The translations under genes were made by a program, and so were the position numbers. From positions 186,001 to 250,000 of the forward strand of contig NZ_QRGD01000001.1 in the NCBI RefSeq assembly GCF_003449015.1: 64,000 nt of DNA, given 5' to 3'. The notes beneath the pieces are model-generated. The model ran no database searches. It had not been told where the DNA came from and worked only from the letters and a program-made list of their open reading frames with translations. The first letter of the stretch is position 1, and each line of letters opens with the position of its first letter. Shown here one piece after another: positions 1 through 8,242 of the stretch. Source of the DNA: Aureibaculum luteum (lineage in GTDB: Bacteria > Bacteroidota > Bacteroidia > Flavobacteriales > Flavobacteriaceae).

Positions 1-742
1 ATAAAGGCATAGTAGAAAAATATTGTAAGAATACAAAACCGAACAATACCATGGCAGCAAAAAAGATAAAGAATATTTTATCGTTATACACAGATTTAGG
101 ATTTTCTACAATAATATTATCCAAAACTCTCGCTTTTTTTGGCCGTAATACCATCACTAAAAGTATTGCCGCTAATAAACAAGTAATACCATCAATCCAA
201 AAAAGTGATTCATAGCCAATTGCTGTAATTATTAAACCACCAATAACTGGCCCTCCAGAAAACCCTAAATTAATAGCTAATCGTACTAAAGTAACAGAAC
301 GTGCTTTGTTTTCTGTTTTACTGTAAGCATTTAAAGCCACAAACATGGCTGGCCTAAAGGTATCTGCTACCAACATTACTAAAAATATACCCATACAGAT
401 GGTATAAAATGTAGTTAAATATTGTAAACCAACAAATAGGAATCCCGTTCCTATTAAACTAAACACCATTACTTTATAATACCCAATTTTATCGGTAAGC
501 TTACCTCCTATCCATGAACCAACGACCGAGCCTAAACCAAAAGCTGTCATAACCCAGCCTACTTTACTTACCGAAAAGCCCATGTGTTTAGTTAAATACA
601 ATGACAAAAATGGAATAACCATGGTACCTGCTCTATTAACAAAAGTTATTAAAGCAAGCCACCAAACCTCTCTAGACAAACCATTAAAGGTGTCTAGATA
701 TGGTTGGAAAATTTTATTATTTAAATAAGTTAGTAGCTTCAT
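1..742 (-). CDS. MFS transporter, C-terminus cut by window edge
   Basis: Reading the minus strand from the ATG at 742 gives an uninterrupted frame to the window edge, so only about the first 247 residues are present. The product begins MKLLTYLNNKIFQPYLDTF and shows alternating hydrophobic segments. The loop GGKLTDKIGYY, with the preceding GSVVGSW, fits the conserved cytoplasmic loop between helices 2 and 3 of major facilitator superfamily carriers of the drug-efflux type. About seven membrane segments can be counted. The substrate cannot be inferred. A strong hairpin lies 18 bases upstream of the start codon (see 757-785), which is unusual. Confidence is high for the MFS fold and low for the role. 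Confidence 0.85.
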   Translation of the reverse strand, partial: MKLLTYLNNKIFQPYLDTFNGLSREVWWLALITFVNRAGTMVIPFLSLYLTKHMGFSVSKVGWVMTAFGLGSVVGSWIGGKLTDKIGYYKVMVFSLIGTGFLFVGLQYLTTFYTICMGIFLVMLVADTFRPAMFVALNAYSKTENKARSVTLVRLAINLGFSGGPVIGGLIITAIGYESLFWIDGITCLLAAILLVMVLRPKKARVLDNIIVENPKSVYNDKIFFIFFAAMVLFGFVFLQYFSTMPL

Positions 743-756
743 TTTTTCTAAAAACA

Positions 757-785
757 AAAAACCCGGCAATTTGCCGGGTTTTTAT
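757..785. terminator. Bidirectional intrinsic-terminator-like hairpin
   Basis: A perfect 10-bp inverted repeat (AACCCGGCAA / TTGCCGGGTT, 760-769 and 771-780) has an A-rich run on its left and TTTTTATA on its right. It could therefore terminate in either direction. It lies between two divergent genes and close to the start codon of the left-going MFS gene. It is thus not at the 3' end of any annotated gene. Confidence 0.7.
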
Positions 786-951
786 AATATGATTTTTTAT
801 ACCGATCAATTTATAACATACCCAAGCTTGTTCGTTCTTGAACAAATAAACTTGACATATTTTAAAGTGGTATACATTATTCTTTGTTTTAATAGTTCAA
901 AACTACAAAATATTTTTTTAATCATTATATTTACCTCAAATTCTAGTTTTT

Positions 952-1572
952 ATGCAAAGATTTATTGGATTACTTCTTTTAGTAATTACATCTATAGCCT
1001 GCTCACAAAAAAAGGCGATATTCGATGATTATATTGCTTCTATAAAAGGGTATCAAAACGAATTAAACATGGAATTTTCCGATCCAATGGAATCTCCATT
1101 AACGCAAGAAGGTAGAGTGAAATTTGAGAGCTTAGACTTTTTTCCAATTGATTCAACCTATAAGGTTACAGCCACTTTTGAATTGGATAAAAACCCAAAG
1201 ACGTTTTCAATGCCTACCACTACTGATAGGTTACCTATTTATAAAACTTATGGAGCGGCAAAATTTAATTTAAATGGCAAAATTTTCACGTTACAAATTT
1301 ATCAAAATCAAGATTTAATTCTACAACCAAAATATAAGAATCATTTATTCATTCCCTTTCGGGATAAAACAAACGGAAAAGAAACCTATGGTGGTGGACG
1401 CTTTTTAGACTTAGAAACTCCAGAAGGAAATACTATTGTTATTGATTTTAATAAAGCATACAATCCTTATTGTGCATATAACGGAAAGTACTCATGCCCC
1501 ATTCCTCCCAAAGAAAATGATTTAGAAGTTGCTATAAAAGCTGGTGTAAAAAATTATAAAAATGGACATTAA
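952..1572 (+). CDS. DUF1684 family lipoprotein
   Basis: The 206-residue product starts with a lipoprotein signal (MQRFIGLLLLVITSIACS), with the lipidated Cys at residue 17. The rest fits the DUF1684 family. It has the central PIYKTYGAAKFNLNGK segment, then LFIPFRDKTNGKETYGGGR and a C-terminal region containing DFNKAYNPYCAYNGKYSCP and PPKEN. The biochemical role of DUF1684 is not known; members are exported in Bacteroidota. Its last 11 bases overlap the next gene in another frame, so the two are probably co-transcribed. Confidence 0.85.
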   Translation: MQRFIGLLLLVITSIACSQKKAIFDDYIASIKGYQNELNMEFSDPMESPLTQEGRVKFESLDFFPIDSTYKVTATFELDKNPKTFSMPTTTDRLPIYKTYGAAKFNLNGKIFTLQIYQNQDLILQPKYKNHLFIPFRDKTNGKETYGGGRFLDLETPEGNTIVIDFNKAYNPYCAYNGKYSCPIPPKENDLEVAIKAGVKNYKNGH

Positions 1573-2500
1573 ACAAGATATTTTAGAAAGTTATAACCGA
1601 ATCTTTCCATATATACATAAAACACCTGTAATTACCTCAAAGACCATTGATAAAATGGCAGGAGCCAAATTGTATTTTAAATGTGAAAATTTTCAAAAAA
1701 TGGGTGCTTTTAAAATGCGAGGTGCAACCAATGCAATATTGCAATTAACACCAGAACAGAAACAAAAAGGGGTGGTTACACACTCTTCAGGTAACTTTGC
1801 ACAAGCGTTAGCATTAGCTGCAAAAAACTTAGGTGTAAAAGCGTATATCGTTATGCCAAGCAATGCTCCAGAAGTTAAAAAAAGTGCGGTTAGAGGTTAT
1901 GGTGGTGAAATTACCGAATGTGAACCTACACTGGAAGCTAGAGAAACCACAGCAAGTAAAATTCAACAAGAAAAAGGAGCCACCTTTGTCCATCCCTTTA
2001 ATGATTTCAATGTCATACTGGGCAATGCTTCCGCAGGAAAAGAATTACTTGAAAAATATACTGACCTAGATCTTATAATTGCCCCCGTAGGTGGAGGCGG
2101 ATTAGTTTCTGGAACGGCTCTAAGTGCTATTGCTTTTGGTAACAATTGTAAAGTTATTGGTGCAGAACCTTTTACCGTTGACGATGCTTACCGTTCACTA
2201 GAGAGCGGCAAAATAGAACATAATACAACTACTGATACTATTGCTGATGGACTAAAAACCTCATTAGGTGATATCACATTCAACTTAATTAACAACCATG
2301 TTGAAAAAATAATTCGTGTTTCAGAGGAAGAAATTGTATCTGCCATGCGGCTTATTTGGGAACGCATGAAGATTATTGTGGAACCTTCTAGTGCTGTGGC
2401 TTTAGCTGCAGTTCTCAATTCCAAAGCTGAATTTGTAAATAAAAAAGTAGGAGTTATCCTTTCTGGTGGCAATGTTGATTTAAAGAAATTACCTTTTTAA
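1562..2500 (+). CDS. PLP-dependent serine racemase / threonine dehydratase-like enzyme
   Basis: This 312-residue enzyme of the fold-type II PLP family resembles serine racemase and threo-3-hydroxyaspartate ammonia-lyase along its length. Visible features are the PLP-binding lysine (Lys51 in GAFKMRGA), the asparagine loop SSGNFAQ at 75-81, the tetraglycine phosphate loop PVGGGG near 175-181, and SGGN at 301-304 near the end. Ser76 matches the second catalytic base of serine racemases, so racemase or dehydratase activity is possible. The length fits the short single-domain form without an ACT regulatory domain, which argues against biosynthetic IlvA. It overlaps the DUF1684 gene by 11 bases. 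The exact substrate (L-Ser, L-Thr or hydroxyaspartate) cannot be fixed from sequence. Confidence 0.85.
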   Translation: MDIKQDILESYNRIFPYIHKTPVITSKTIDKMAGAKLYFKCENFQKMGAFKMRGATNAILQLTPEQKQKGVVTHSSGNFAQALALAAKNLGVKAYIVMPSNAPEVKKSAVRGYGGEITECEPTLEARETTASKIQQEKGATFVHPFNDFNVILGNASAGKELLEKYTDLDLIIAPVGGGGLVSGTALSAIAFGNNCKVIGAEPFTVDDAYRSLESGKIEHNTTTDTIADGLKTSLGDITFNLINNHVEKIIRVSEEEIVSAMRLIWERMKIIVEPSSAVALAAVLNSKAEFVNKKVGVILSGGNVDLKKLPF

Positions 2501-2512
2501 TAATTATAAGAG

Positions 2513-3055
2513 CTAATTCATTTTCATCATAGCCTCCAAGTAATTATTGGTGTTCAAATATTCTTTTTTAATAGCTTTTAAATGATTTAATATAGCTATC
2601 CTATAAGGATAATTAGAGTTCAAACAATCTTTCATATCAGCATCATAGACAAAAAGTGCTAAATACCAGTTTCCTTTTCGATTCACTTGAGGATCATTAA
2701 AAACGGGACTTACACCTTTATTTTCCAAGGCCGCATTTGCAAAAAACGGTATAAGATTAATTGATTTATCAGAAATTTCAGTTTCATAAAAAGAAAGAAA
2801 AAATTCTTCTCCTTCAACATTTATTGGCACGTTATATTCAACCGTTTGATGATTTAATGAATACTTAGTATTAATAAAATTATAAAACTCATTGGCCTCT
2901 TTGGGATCTTCAAAAACAAATGCATTATCCTTTGGTAATTGTCGTTTAAATTTTTTACCTGTAGTTAATTTATAATCTTTTATAGTTGGAGCAATGCGTA
3001 AAGGAATACAAGAAGTAACTAATAAAAACACAAGAGCAAGATACACGTATTTCAT
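2513..3055 (-). CDS. Hypothetical lipoprotein
   Basis: The 180-residue product starts MKYVYLALVFLLVTSCIP, with a lipobox and lipidated Cys at position 16. I do not recognise the family. The mature part is mixed alpha/beta in character, without low complexity, membrane segments or known catalytic motifs. It converges with the racemase-like gene (12 bases between stops). It probably sits in the cell envelope; function unknown. Confidence 0.75.
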   Translation of the reverse strand: MKYVYLALVFLLVTSCIPLRIAPTIKDYKLTTGKKFKRQLPKDNAFVFEDPKEANEFYNFINTKYSLNHQTVEYNVPINVEGEEFFLSFYETEISDKSINLIPFFANAALENKGVSPVFNDPQVNRKGNWYLALFVYDADMKDCLNSNYPYRIAILNHLKAIKKEYLNTNNYLEAMMKMN

Positions 3056-3128
3056 AGGATGAACTGTTTCAACAAAAACATCAAATACTATACCACTCCA
3101 AGAATATTCCTAAAAATAATAAATAGTA

Positions 3129-3662
3129 TTATATTCCTAAAATTTTAGCATCAACAAAAAATTCTGAATGAATATCAATTTGATGATCTGAAGTTAAAAC
3201 TTCATCGGTAACCGCTTGAACTTTTAATGAAAACTTATCTTTTTTAATATACTCTTGAATGTCTACATCAACAGTTTCTAGTTCAAGTGTTTTACCCGTA
3301 GTTGCAGAAACATCTTCGTTAAAAGCAATTTCTAATTCCTGAAGACCCTCTGCGACAATATAAATCTTAATTGATTCTAAAAAACTAAAATCCTCATTGT
3401 CAGGAGAAACTAATGTTAAATCTAATACTCTTAAACGGATGTCTTCAATTAAATCTTTATGTGTATTGTTAGACTCAAACTCAGACTCTGAATTTGTTTC
3501 CATTTGTGGCGTATTTAAAACAAAAGGCAAATTTATACCTGTTGAAGAAGGAATTGTCATTGATGAGTCATAGTCCATTGTGAACTTAGTGAGGTTATCA
3601 ATTTCATCACATGATATAATGGTTGCCATCATTAAAATTAGAACCAGAAAATACTTTTGCAT
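3129..3662 (-). CDS. Hypothetical lipoprotein, beta-rich
   Basis: An upstream in-frame ATG at 3692 would add ten residues ahead of the signal peptide. The start at 3662 is preferred because it puts MQKYFLVLILMMATIISC, a clean lipoprotein signal with Cys18, at the N-terminus. The mature 160-residue part is acidic and reads as alternating beta strands (for example LRVLDLTLVSP and IKIYIVAEGLQELEIAF), compatible with an immunoglobulin-like sandwich. No known domain was recognised. The neighbouring gene downstream is another lipoprotein of unknown role. Confidence 0.75.
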   Translation of the reverse strand: MQKYFLVLILMMATIISCDEIDNLTKFTMDYDSSMTIPSSTGINLPFVLNTPQMETNSESEFESNNTHKDLIEDIRLRVLDLTLVSPDNEDFSFLESIKIYIVAEGLQELEIAFNEDVSATTGKTLELETVDVDIQEYIKKDKFSLKVQAVTDEVLTSDHQIDIHSEFFVDAKILGI

Positions 3663-3762
3663 ATCTATAAAATTATGAATGTAGAAAGTCAAACGTAATT
3701 GATTGCAGAATATTTCAATTTTTATGGTTTATATAAAATTGGCAAGTAGTAAAAGTTAATTA

Positions 3763-4131
3763 TTAGGATTTTACCAAATACATTCCTAAAAAAACAGCTC
3801 CAAAACCAAGAGCAACACTACCAATAGCATAAACAAAAAAGCTAGCAAAATCACCAGCCTTCAAAAACACATGATTTTCGTATGCAAATGTAGAAAAAGT
3901 AGTGAAACCACCGCAAAAACCAGTAGCTAACAGCAAAGTTTGGTTTTGTGTTAGTGTATCATTTTTAGCAGCTAATCCGAGAATTAAACCAATAAGCAGA
4001 CTACCTAACACATTGGCCAAAAATGTACCATAAGGTATTCCACTAGAAGCACTGTTAAAGTATTTAGCCACTAAGAAACGAGCAACACTTCCAAAACCTC
4101 CCCCAATAAAAACTAATATTAGTTGCTTCAT
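3763..4131 (-). CDS. crcB: Fluoride ion channel CrcB/Fluc
   Basis: The 122-residue, four-helix membrane protein has the Fluc family signatures: GGGFGSVARF at 10-19 with the conserved Arg18, the pore Asn40 within YGTFLANVLGS, and GFCGGFTTFSTF at 71-82, which carries the central-helix-break residues and pore phenylalanines. Fluc proteins form antiparallel dimers that let fluoride leak out of the cytoplasm. The length is typical of one full subunit. No fluoride riboswitch was seen in the short upstream region, so regulation is unclear. Confidence 0.95.
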   Translation of the reverse strand: MKQLILVFIGGGFGSVARFLVAKYFNSASSGIPYGTFLANVLGSLLIGLILGLAAKNDTLTQNQTLLLATGFCGGFTTFSTFAYENHVFLKAGDFASFFVYAIGSVALGFGAVFLGMYLVKS

Positions 4132-4206
4132 TTTTTAATAATCTATTTTAAATAAAATTCTGATCTTTTAGTAAAACCAATTCGCGTTTCAAAAAGTAAA
4201 ATCCTT

Positions 4207-5304
4207 TTATAGCTCAACCTTATCGGCATCATTAGCATTCCATTTTCCAGTTATTGTCCCTTTATCTAAGGTAATTATTCCTGGGTTGGCACGTATCATT
4301 GTTTTCAGCGTTATATCATCACAAAACAGAGCATCAAAATCTAGATTATATTCCTCTTTAAGTTTTATAAAATCTGCCTCTTTATTTGAAGACATGGCAT
4401 AAACATCATAACCCTCTTGTAAGGCTTTGGTTGAAAATTCTTTTATTTTTGGTAATAAAGAGGTTTCTGTTTTACTTAGGTTGTGCATTATAATTAATAC
4501 TAATTTTTCTTTTTGCATTAAAAACTCAGTAAAATCGACACCATCTCGTTCCATGGAAAAATCATGAATTGGAACTTCATACCCTTTTTCTATTAAAACC
4601 GTTTTTCTATCCACGAAAGTGGCTCCTTCAATTTCCCAAGGTTTTTCAGCTGTAGTGTATTCTTTATCTTCTCCGTTAACTTTATAAATCCAAGTATCTT
4701 CATAAACATCAGGTTTTGCACCTTCAGGTATAACCATACCTTCGGGTATATTTTTACCAATTGCATAAGGTCTAAAATCAATTAATGGCAAATGCGTCAG
4801 CACATAATAAACAATGTATAAAAACACCATAAATGCAGCAAAAGAAATCCATTTGACCACATTTTTTCCAAAAATTGGTTTTATATTTTTAATAGTAAAC
4901 AACAGTAAAAAAATGAGTCCAATAAGAATTACATTTTTATAAAAAGTTTCCCAAGGTGTTAATTTCACAGCGTCACCAAAACAACCACAATCAGTTACTT
5001 TATCGTAATAGGCTGAATACCATGTTAAAAATAAAAACACTAAAGTGAGCACCAGTAAACTCCAAACTGTCGTTTTGGGTTTAAAGCCAATTAACAAGGT
5101 AACACCCAGCATTATTTCTGCCAGAATTAACAGTATAGAAAAAGGCAATGCAAAAGGGCTTAAAAACTCTAAATTCAACACATCTGCAGCAAAATAATCT
5201 TGAAACTTATAGGCTGAACCCAAAGGATCTATCAACTTTACAAATCCTGAAAAGATAAATGTAGCTGCTACTAATAATCTGGCAATGTGTGTTAAATATT
5301 TCAT
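4207..5304 (-). CDS. BT_3928-like DoxX/MauE membrane protein with thioredoxin-like C-terminus
   Basis: The 365-residue protein has an N-terminal membrane half (helices near 8-25, 52-72, 80-97, 120-138 and 150-170) of the DoxX/MauE type, including the motif DCGCFGD at 105-111. This cysteine pair is the hallmark of MauE-like, redox-associated proteins. From about residue 190 a soluble domain resembling a thioredoxin-fold or AhpC-type domain follows, but without an obvious CxxC. The gene follows DUF1599 by 9 bases. This pairing, near folP, is a conserved order in Bacteroidota, where tpiA often follows; here tpiA is absent and crcB comes next. A role in envelope redox chemistry is inference. Confidence 0.8.
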   Translation of the reverse strand: MKYLTHIARLLVAATFIFSGFVKLIDPLGSAYKFQDYFAADVLNLEFLSPFALPFSILLILAEIMLGVTLLIGFKPKTTVWSLLVLTLVFLFLTWYSAYYDKVTDCGCFGDAVKLTPWETFYKNVILIGLIFLLLFTIKNIKPIFGKNVVKWISFAAFMVFLYIVYYVLTHLPLIDFRPYAIGKNIPEGMVIPEGAKPDVYEDTWIYKVNGEDKEYTTAEKPWEIEGATFVDRKTVLIEKGYEVPIHDFSMERDGVDFTEFLMQKEKLVLIIMHNLSKTETSLLPKIKEFSTKALQEGYDVYAMSSNKEADFIKLKEEYNLDFDALFCDDITLKTMIRANPGIITLDKGTITGKWNANDADKVEL

Positions 5305-5313
5305 TTTATATGG

Positions 5314-5850
5314 CTATTCATTCATTAAAATCAATGCAAAAACTGCGTAATTAATCATGTCTTGATAATTCGCATCTAAACCTTCAGAAACCAACAATTC
5401 ACCTTTGTTATTTTCTATTGATTTAACCCGTAATAATTTTTGTAAAATCAGATCTGTTAAAGAACTTACACGCATATCTCGCCAAGCTTCACCATAATCG
5501 TGATTTTTATTTTCCATTAAGTTCTTAGTGATTGCAACATGCTTATCATACAACTCTTCCGTTTCTTTATCAGACAAATCTGGTTGATCTGCCACACCTT
5601 TTTCCAATTGTATCAACGCCATAATACAATAATTAATAATGCCTATAAATTCTGGTTTCTCGCCTTCATCAACCTTTTTAACTTCATTTTCTTGTAAATT
5701 TCGAATTCGCTGAGCCTTAATAAATATTTGATCCGTCAAAGATGGTAAGCGTAAAATTCGCCATGATCTTCCATAATCCTTCATTTTATTTATAAATAGC
5801 TCTCGACATATTGCAATTACAGCATTGTATTGTTCTGAAGTTTGGTGCAT
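5314..5850 (-). CDS. DUF1599 protein with two tandem repeats
   Basis: This is a 178-residue cytosolic protein of the DUF1599 family (also called nucleotide modification associated domain 1). The domain occurs twice. Residues 8-85 contain KMKDYGRSWRILRLPSLTDQ and residues 103-178 contain NKNHDYGEAWRDMRVSSLTD, each followed by a helix with an RxRxL or KLLRVKSIE segment and a short INYAxxAL helix. The function in Bacteroidota is not established. It is the first gene of an operon with the BT_3928-like gene and is divergent from the LOG/folP operon. Confidence 0.85.
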   Translation of the reverse strand: MHQTSEQYNAVIAICRELFINKMKDYGRSWRILRLPSLTDQIFIKAQRIRNLQENEVKKVDEGEKPEFIGIINYCIMALIQLEKGVADQPDLSDKETEELYDKHVAITKNLMENKNHDYGEAWRDMRVSSLTDLILQKLLRVKSIENNKGELLVSEGLDANYQDMINYAVFALILMNE

Positions 5851-5982
5851 GTTATAGTTTAATTCTTTATAAGTAGCGAATTTATCAAATTCTATTTAAA
5901 TTCTGTAACATTGACTTAATAAGTTATAAAAGAACATAGATATTAAGTTGCTCCTCTTAATTTTTCAAAATTTATAATTTAC

Positions 5983-5990
5983 TACCTTTG
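5983..5990 (+). promoter_or_regulatory. Bacteroidota -7 promoter element for the LOG-folP operon
   Basis: TACCTTTG matches the TAnnTTTG -7 consensus of the Bacteroidota primary sigma factor perfectly. It lies 14 bases before the ATG at 6005, implying a very short leader. No convincing -33 TTG is seen at normal spacing. Confidence 0.55.
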
Positions 5991-6004
5991 AACAAACATA
6001 AACA

Positions 6005-6604
6005 ATGAAAAGAATAGCAGTATTTTGTGGATCGAGTATTGGACATAATGCGATATATGCTAATGAGGCGAAAAAACTAGGGCTTCATATGTCTAAAAAT
6101 AATATTGGTTTGGTCTATGGTGGTGGAAAAATTGGAATGATGGGGGTTATTGCCGATACAATAATGGAAAATAAAGGTGAAGTTATTGGTGTCATTCCAC
6201 ATTTGTTAAGACATGAAGAAGTTGCACATGCCACCATTACAAAAATGATTTTTACAAAAAAAATGTCTAAACGCAAAGTTAAAATTAGCCAATTGGTTGA
6301 TGGATATATTGCACTAGCAGGTGGTTTTGGTACGTTAGATGAGATTTTTGAAGTACTCACATTAGGACAATTAGGTATTGAAAACAAACCTATCGGAATC
6401 TTGAATACCAATGGATATTTTGACCATACGCTACAGCAATTAGATGTAATGGTGAAAGAAGGCTTTTTAAAACAGGCAAATAAAAATATGCTTTTGGTAA
6501 GTAATCATGTAGAGGAGTTAATACAATTGATGGATAATTATACAGCACCAAAAATGACTAAGGTGATTAACAAAGTGGTAAAGGCTAACAACTCTAGTAA
6601 ATGA
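6005..6604 (+). CDS. LOG family (TIGR00730) nucleotide phosphoribohydrolase-like protein
   Basis: The 199-residue Rossmann-fold protein has the N-terminal CGSS segment, GGGKIGMMG near 39-47, the MSKRK basic motif at 87-91 and AGGFGTLDE at 105-113. The last matches the PGGxGTxxE signature of the LOG/lysine-decarboxylase-like family, with Ala replacing the usual Pro. Characterised relatives cleave nucleoside 5'-monophosphates (cytokinin riboside monophosphates in plants). The true substrate in bacteria is often unknown. The stop overlaps the folP start (ATGA), showing translational coupling. Confidence 0.88.
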   Translation: MKRIAVFCGSSIGHNAIYANEAKKLGLHMSKNNIGLVYGGGKIGMMGVIADTIMENKGEVIGVIPHLLRHEEVAHATITKMIFTKKMSKRKVKISQLVDGYIALAGGFGTLDEIFEVLTLGQLGIENKPIGILNTNGYFDHTLQQLDVMVKEGFLKQANKNMLLVSNHVEELIQLMDNYTAPKMTKVINKVVKANNSSK

Positions 6605-7425
6605 ATATAAACTGTAGCGGCAAACTTATCGATTTATCAACCCCAAAAGTAATGGGGATTTTAAACTTAACCCCAGACTCATTTTTTGATGGAGGTAATT
6701 TAAAAAACGATGAAGACATTCTTAATAAAGTAGAAAAAATGTTAAACGCAGGTGCTACTTTTATTGATGTGGGTGGTTATTCTTCAAAACCCAATGCGAA
6801 TGATGTTAGTGAAAATGAAGAATTAAAAAGAGTTATTCCTGTTATTGAATTACTAGTAAACAACTATCCTAATATTTTAATTTCTATTGATACATTTAGA
6901 AGTACTATCGCTAAAAAAGCTATTGAAGCTGGTGCTTGTATGGTAAATGATATTTCCGCAGGTAATTTAGACTCGAATATGTTTGCAACCGTAGCAAATT
7001 TGAAGGTGCCTTATATTATAATGCATATGCAAGGAACGCCTAAAACCATGCAGGTAAATCCAACTTATAATGATATCACTCAAGATATTATCAAATACTT
7101 TTCTCAAAAACTAAACATGTTGAGAAAACTAGGTGTAAATGACGTAATTATTGATGTAGGTTTTGGTTTTGGAAAAACAATAGAGCAGAATTACGAATTG
7201 TTAAACAACCTAGACCTATTTAGCAATTTAGATATCCCCATTTTAACAGGTGTTTCTAGAAAATCTATGCTTTATAACGTATTAGAAACAACGCCAAAAG
7301 AAGCGTTGAACGCGACGACGGTAGCCAACACTATTGCCTTACTTCACGGTAGTTCCATTTTGAGAGTACACGATGTAAAAGAAGCGATAGAGGCCGTAAA
7401 GATTGTTAAAAATCTCAGAAAATAA
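6601..7425 (+). CDS. folP: Dihydropteroate synthase
   Basis: The 274-residue protein of the pterin-binding TIM-barrel family condenses p-aminobenzoate with 6-hydroxymethyl-dihydropterin diphosphate in folate synthesis. Signatures seen are GILNLTPDSFFDGG at 19-32, which binds the diphosphate, DVGGYSSKPNA (loop 2), the IMHMQGTPKTMQ motif and the late TGVSRKSML segment. The length is normal. It overlaps the LOG gene by four bases and is translated from the ATGA junction. No unusual substitutions were noticed in the loops. Confidence 0.97.
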   Translation: MNINCSGKLIDLSTPKVMGILNLTPDSFFDGGNLKNDEDILNKVEKMLNAGATFIDVGGYSSKPNANDVSENEELKRVIPVIELLVNNYPNILISIDTFRSTIAKKAIEAGACMVNDISAGNLDSNMFATVANLKVPYIIMHMQGTPKTMQVNPTYNDITQDIIKYFSQKLNMLRKLGVNDVIIDVGFGFGKTIEQNYELLNNLDLFSNLDIPILTGVSRKSMLYNVLETTPKEALNATTVANTIALLHGSSILRVHDVKEAIEAVKIVKNLRK

Positions 7426-7565
7426 GATTTTACCTCAGATTGCATTTCGGCATAATTTTTGTTAATTTTTTGTTAACCTTTCCTTGTAAAAAGATTATGT
7501 AATTATTTTAAGTCTTAAGATAATTATGTAATAAAATTAATTTTTTAACCTTTAATACTACAATT

Positions 7566-8171
7566 ATGAGCGAAAGAAACACTCCTGAAGTTAATGCCGG
7601 ATCAATGGCAGACATTGCATTTTTATTATTAATCTTCTTTTTAGTAACTACTACAATGGATACTGATATTGGAATTTACAAACGACTACCTGAAAAGCAA
7701 ACAGACCTTACAGCAATAACTTTAAACGAAAAAAATGTTTTAGAAATTAACATCAATGCTAATGATGAAATTTTAATTGAGGGTGATCAAATTATGAAAA
7801 TTGAAAATCTAAAACAGGTTGTCGTAGACTTTATAGATAATGGAGCGGGAACAAATAATAAGGGTAATAAATGTACATGGTGCAATGGTAAAAAAGATGT
7901 AACCTCATCTGACCATCCCGAAAAGGCAATGATTAGTTTTCAATCAAAAAGAAACGCATCATATACGACTTACATATCTGTACAAAACGAAATTTTAAGT
8001 GCATACGCACAATTAAGAAATGATTTATCACAATCTCTTTATAACAAAACCTTTAGTCAGCTAGAAACTGAATTAAAAAATAACAAAGGCAATAAAACAT
8101 TGGCAGAAAACGTACAGTATATAAAAGCTAAATACCCACAATTAATAACAGAGCAAACCCCTAAAAAATAG
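7566..8171 (+). CDS. ExbD/TolR family biopolymer transport protein, solitary
   Basis: The 201-residue protein has a very short cytoplasmic tail, one membrane helix at about 14-31 containing the proton-carrying aspartate (Asp16 in SMADIAFLLLIFFLV), and a periplasmic domain. Start 7566 is the only ATG after an in-frame stop at 7521, so the short N-terminus is real. A CTWC pair (Cys103 and Cys106) sits in an insertion in the periplasmic domain and could form a disulfide. ExbD normally works with ExbB and TonB to energise outer-membrane receptors, but no exbB or tonB lies in this window. Confidence 0.88.
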   Translation: MSERNTPEVNAGSMADIAFLLLIFFLVTTTMDTDIGIYKRLPEKQTDLTAITLNEKNVLEININANDEILIEGDQIMKIENLKQVVVDFIDNGAGTNNKGNKCTWCNGKKDVTSSDHPEKAMISFQSKRNASYTTYISVQNEILSAYAQLRNDLSQSLYNKTFSQLETELKNNKGNKTLAENVQYIKAKYPQLITEQTPKK

Positions 8172-8242
8172 ATTGAGAAGAGCATAAGTAAAATCATAAA
8201 ATAAGAATTGAAACATTTAAATTTTTGATATTAAATCTTTCA

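Noticed and set aside
771-1028. 85-residue plus-strand ORF overlapping the DUF1684 gene
   Set aside because: It starts inside the terminator-like hairpin and overlaps a real lipoprotein gene in another frame.
7406-7434. Hairpin (AAAATCT/AGATTTT) over the folP stop codon as terminator
   Set aside because: The stem is weak and AT-only apart from one G-C pair and lacks a T run.
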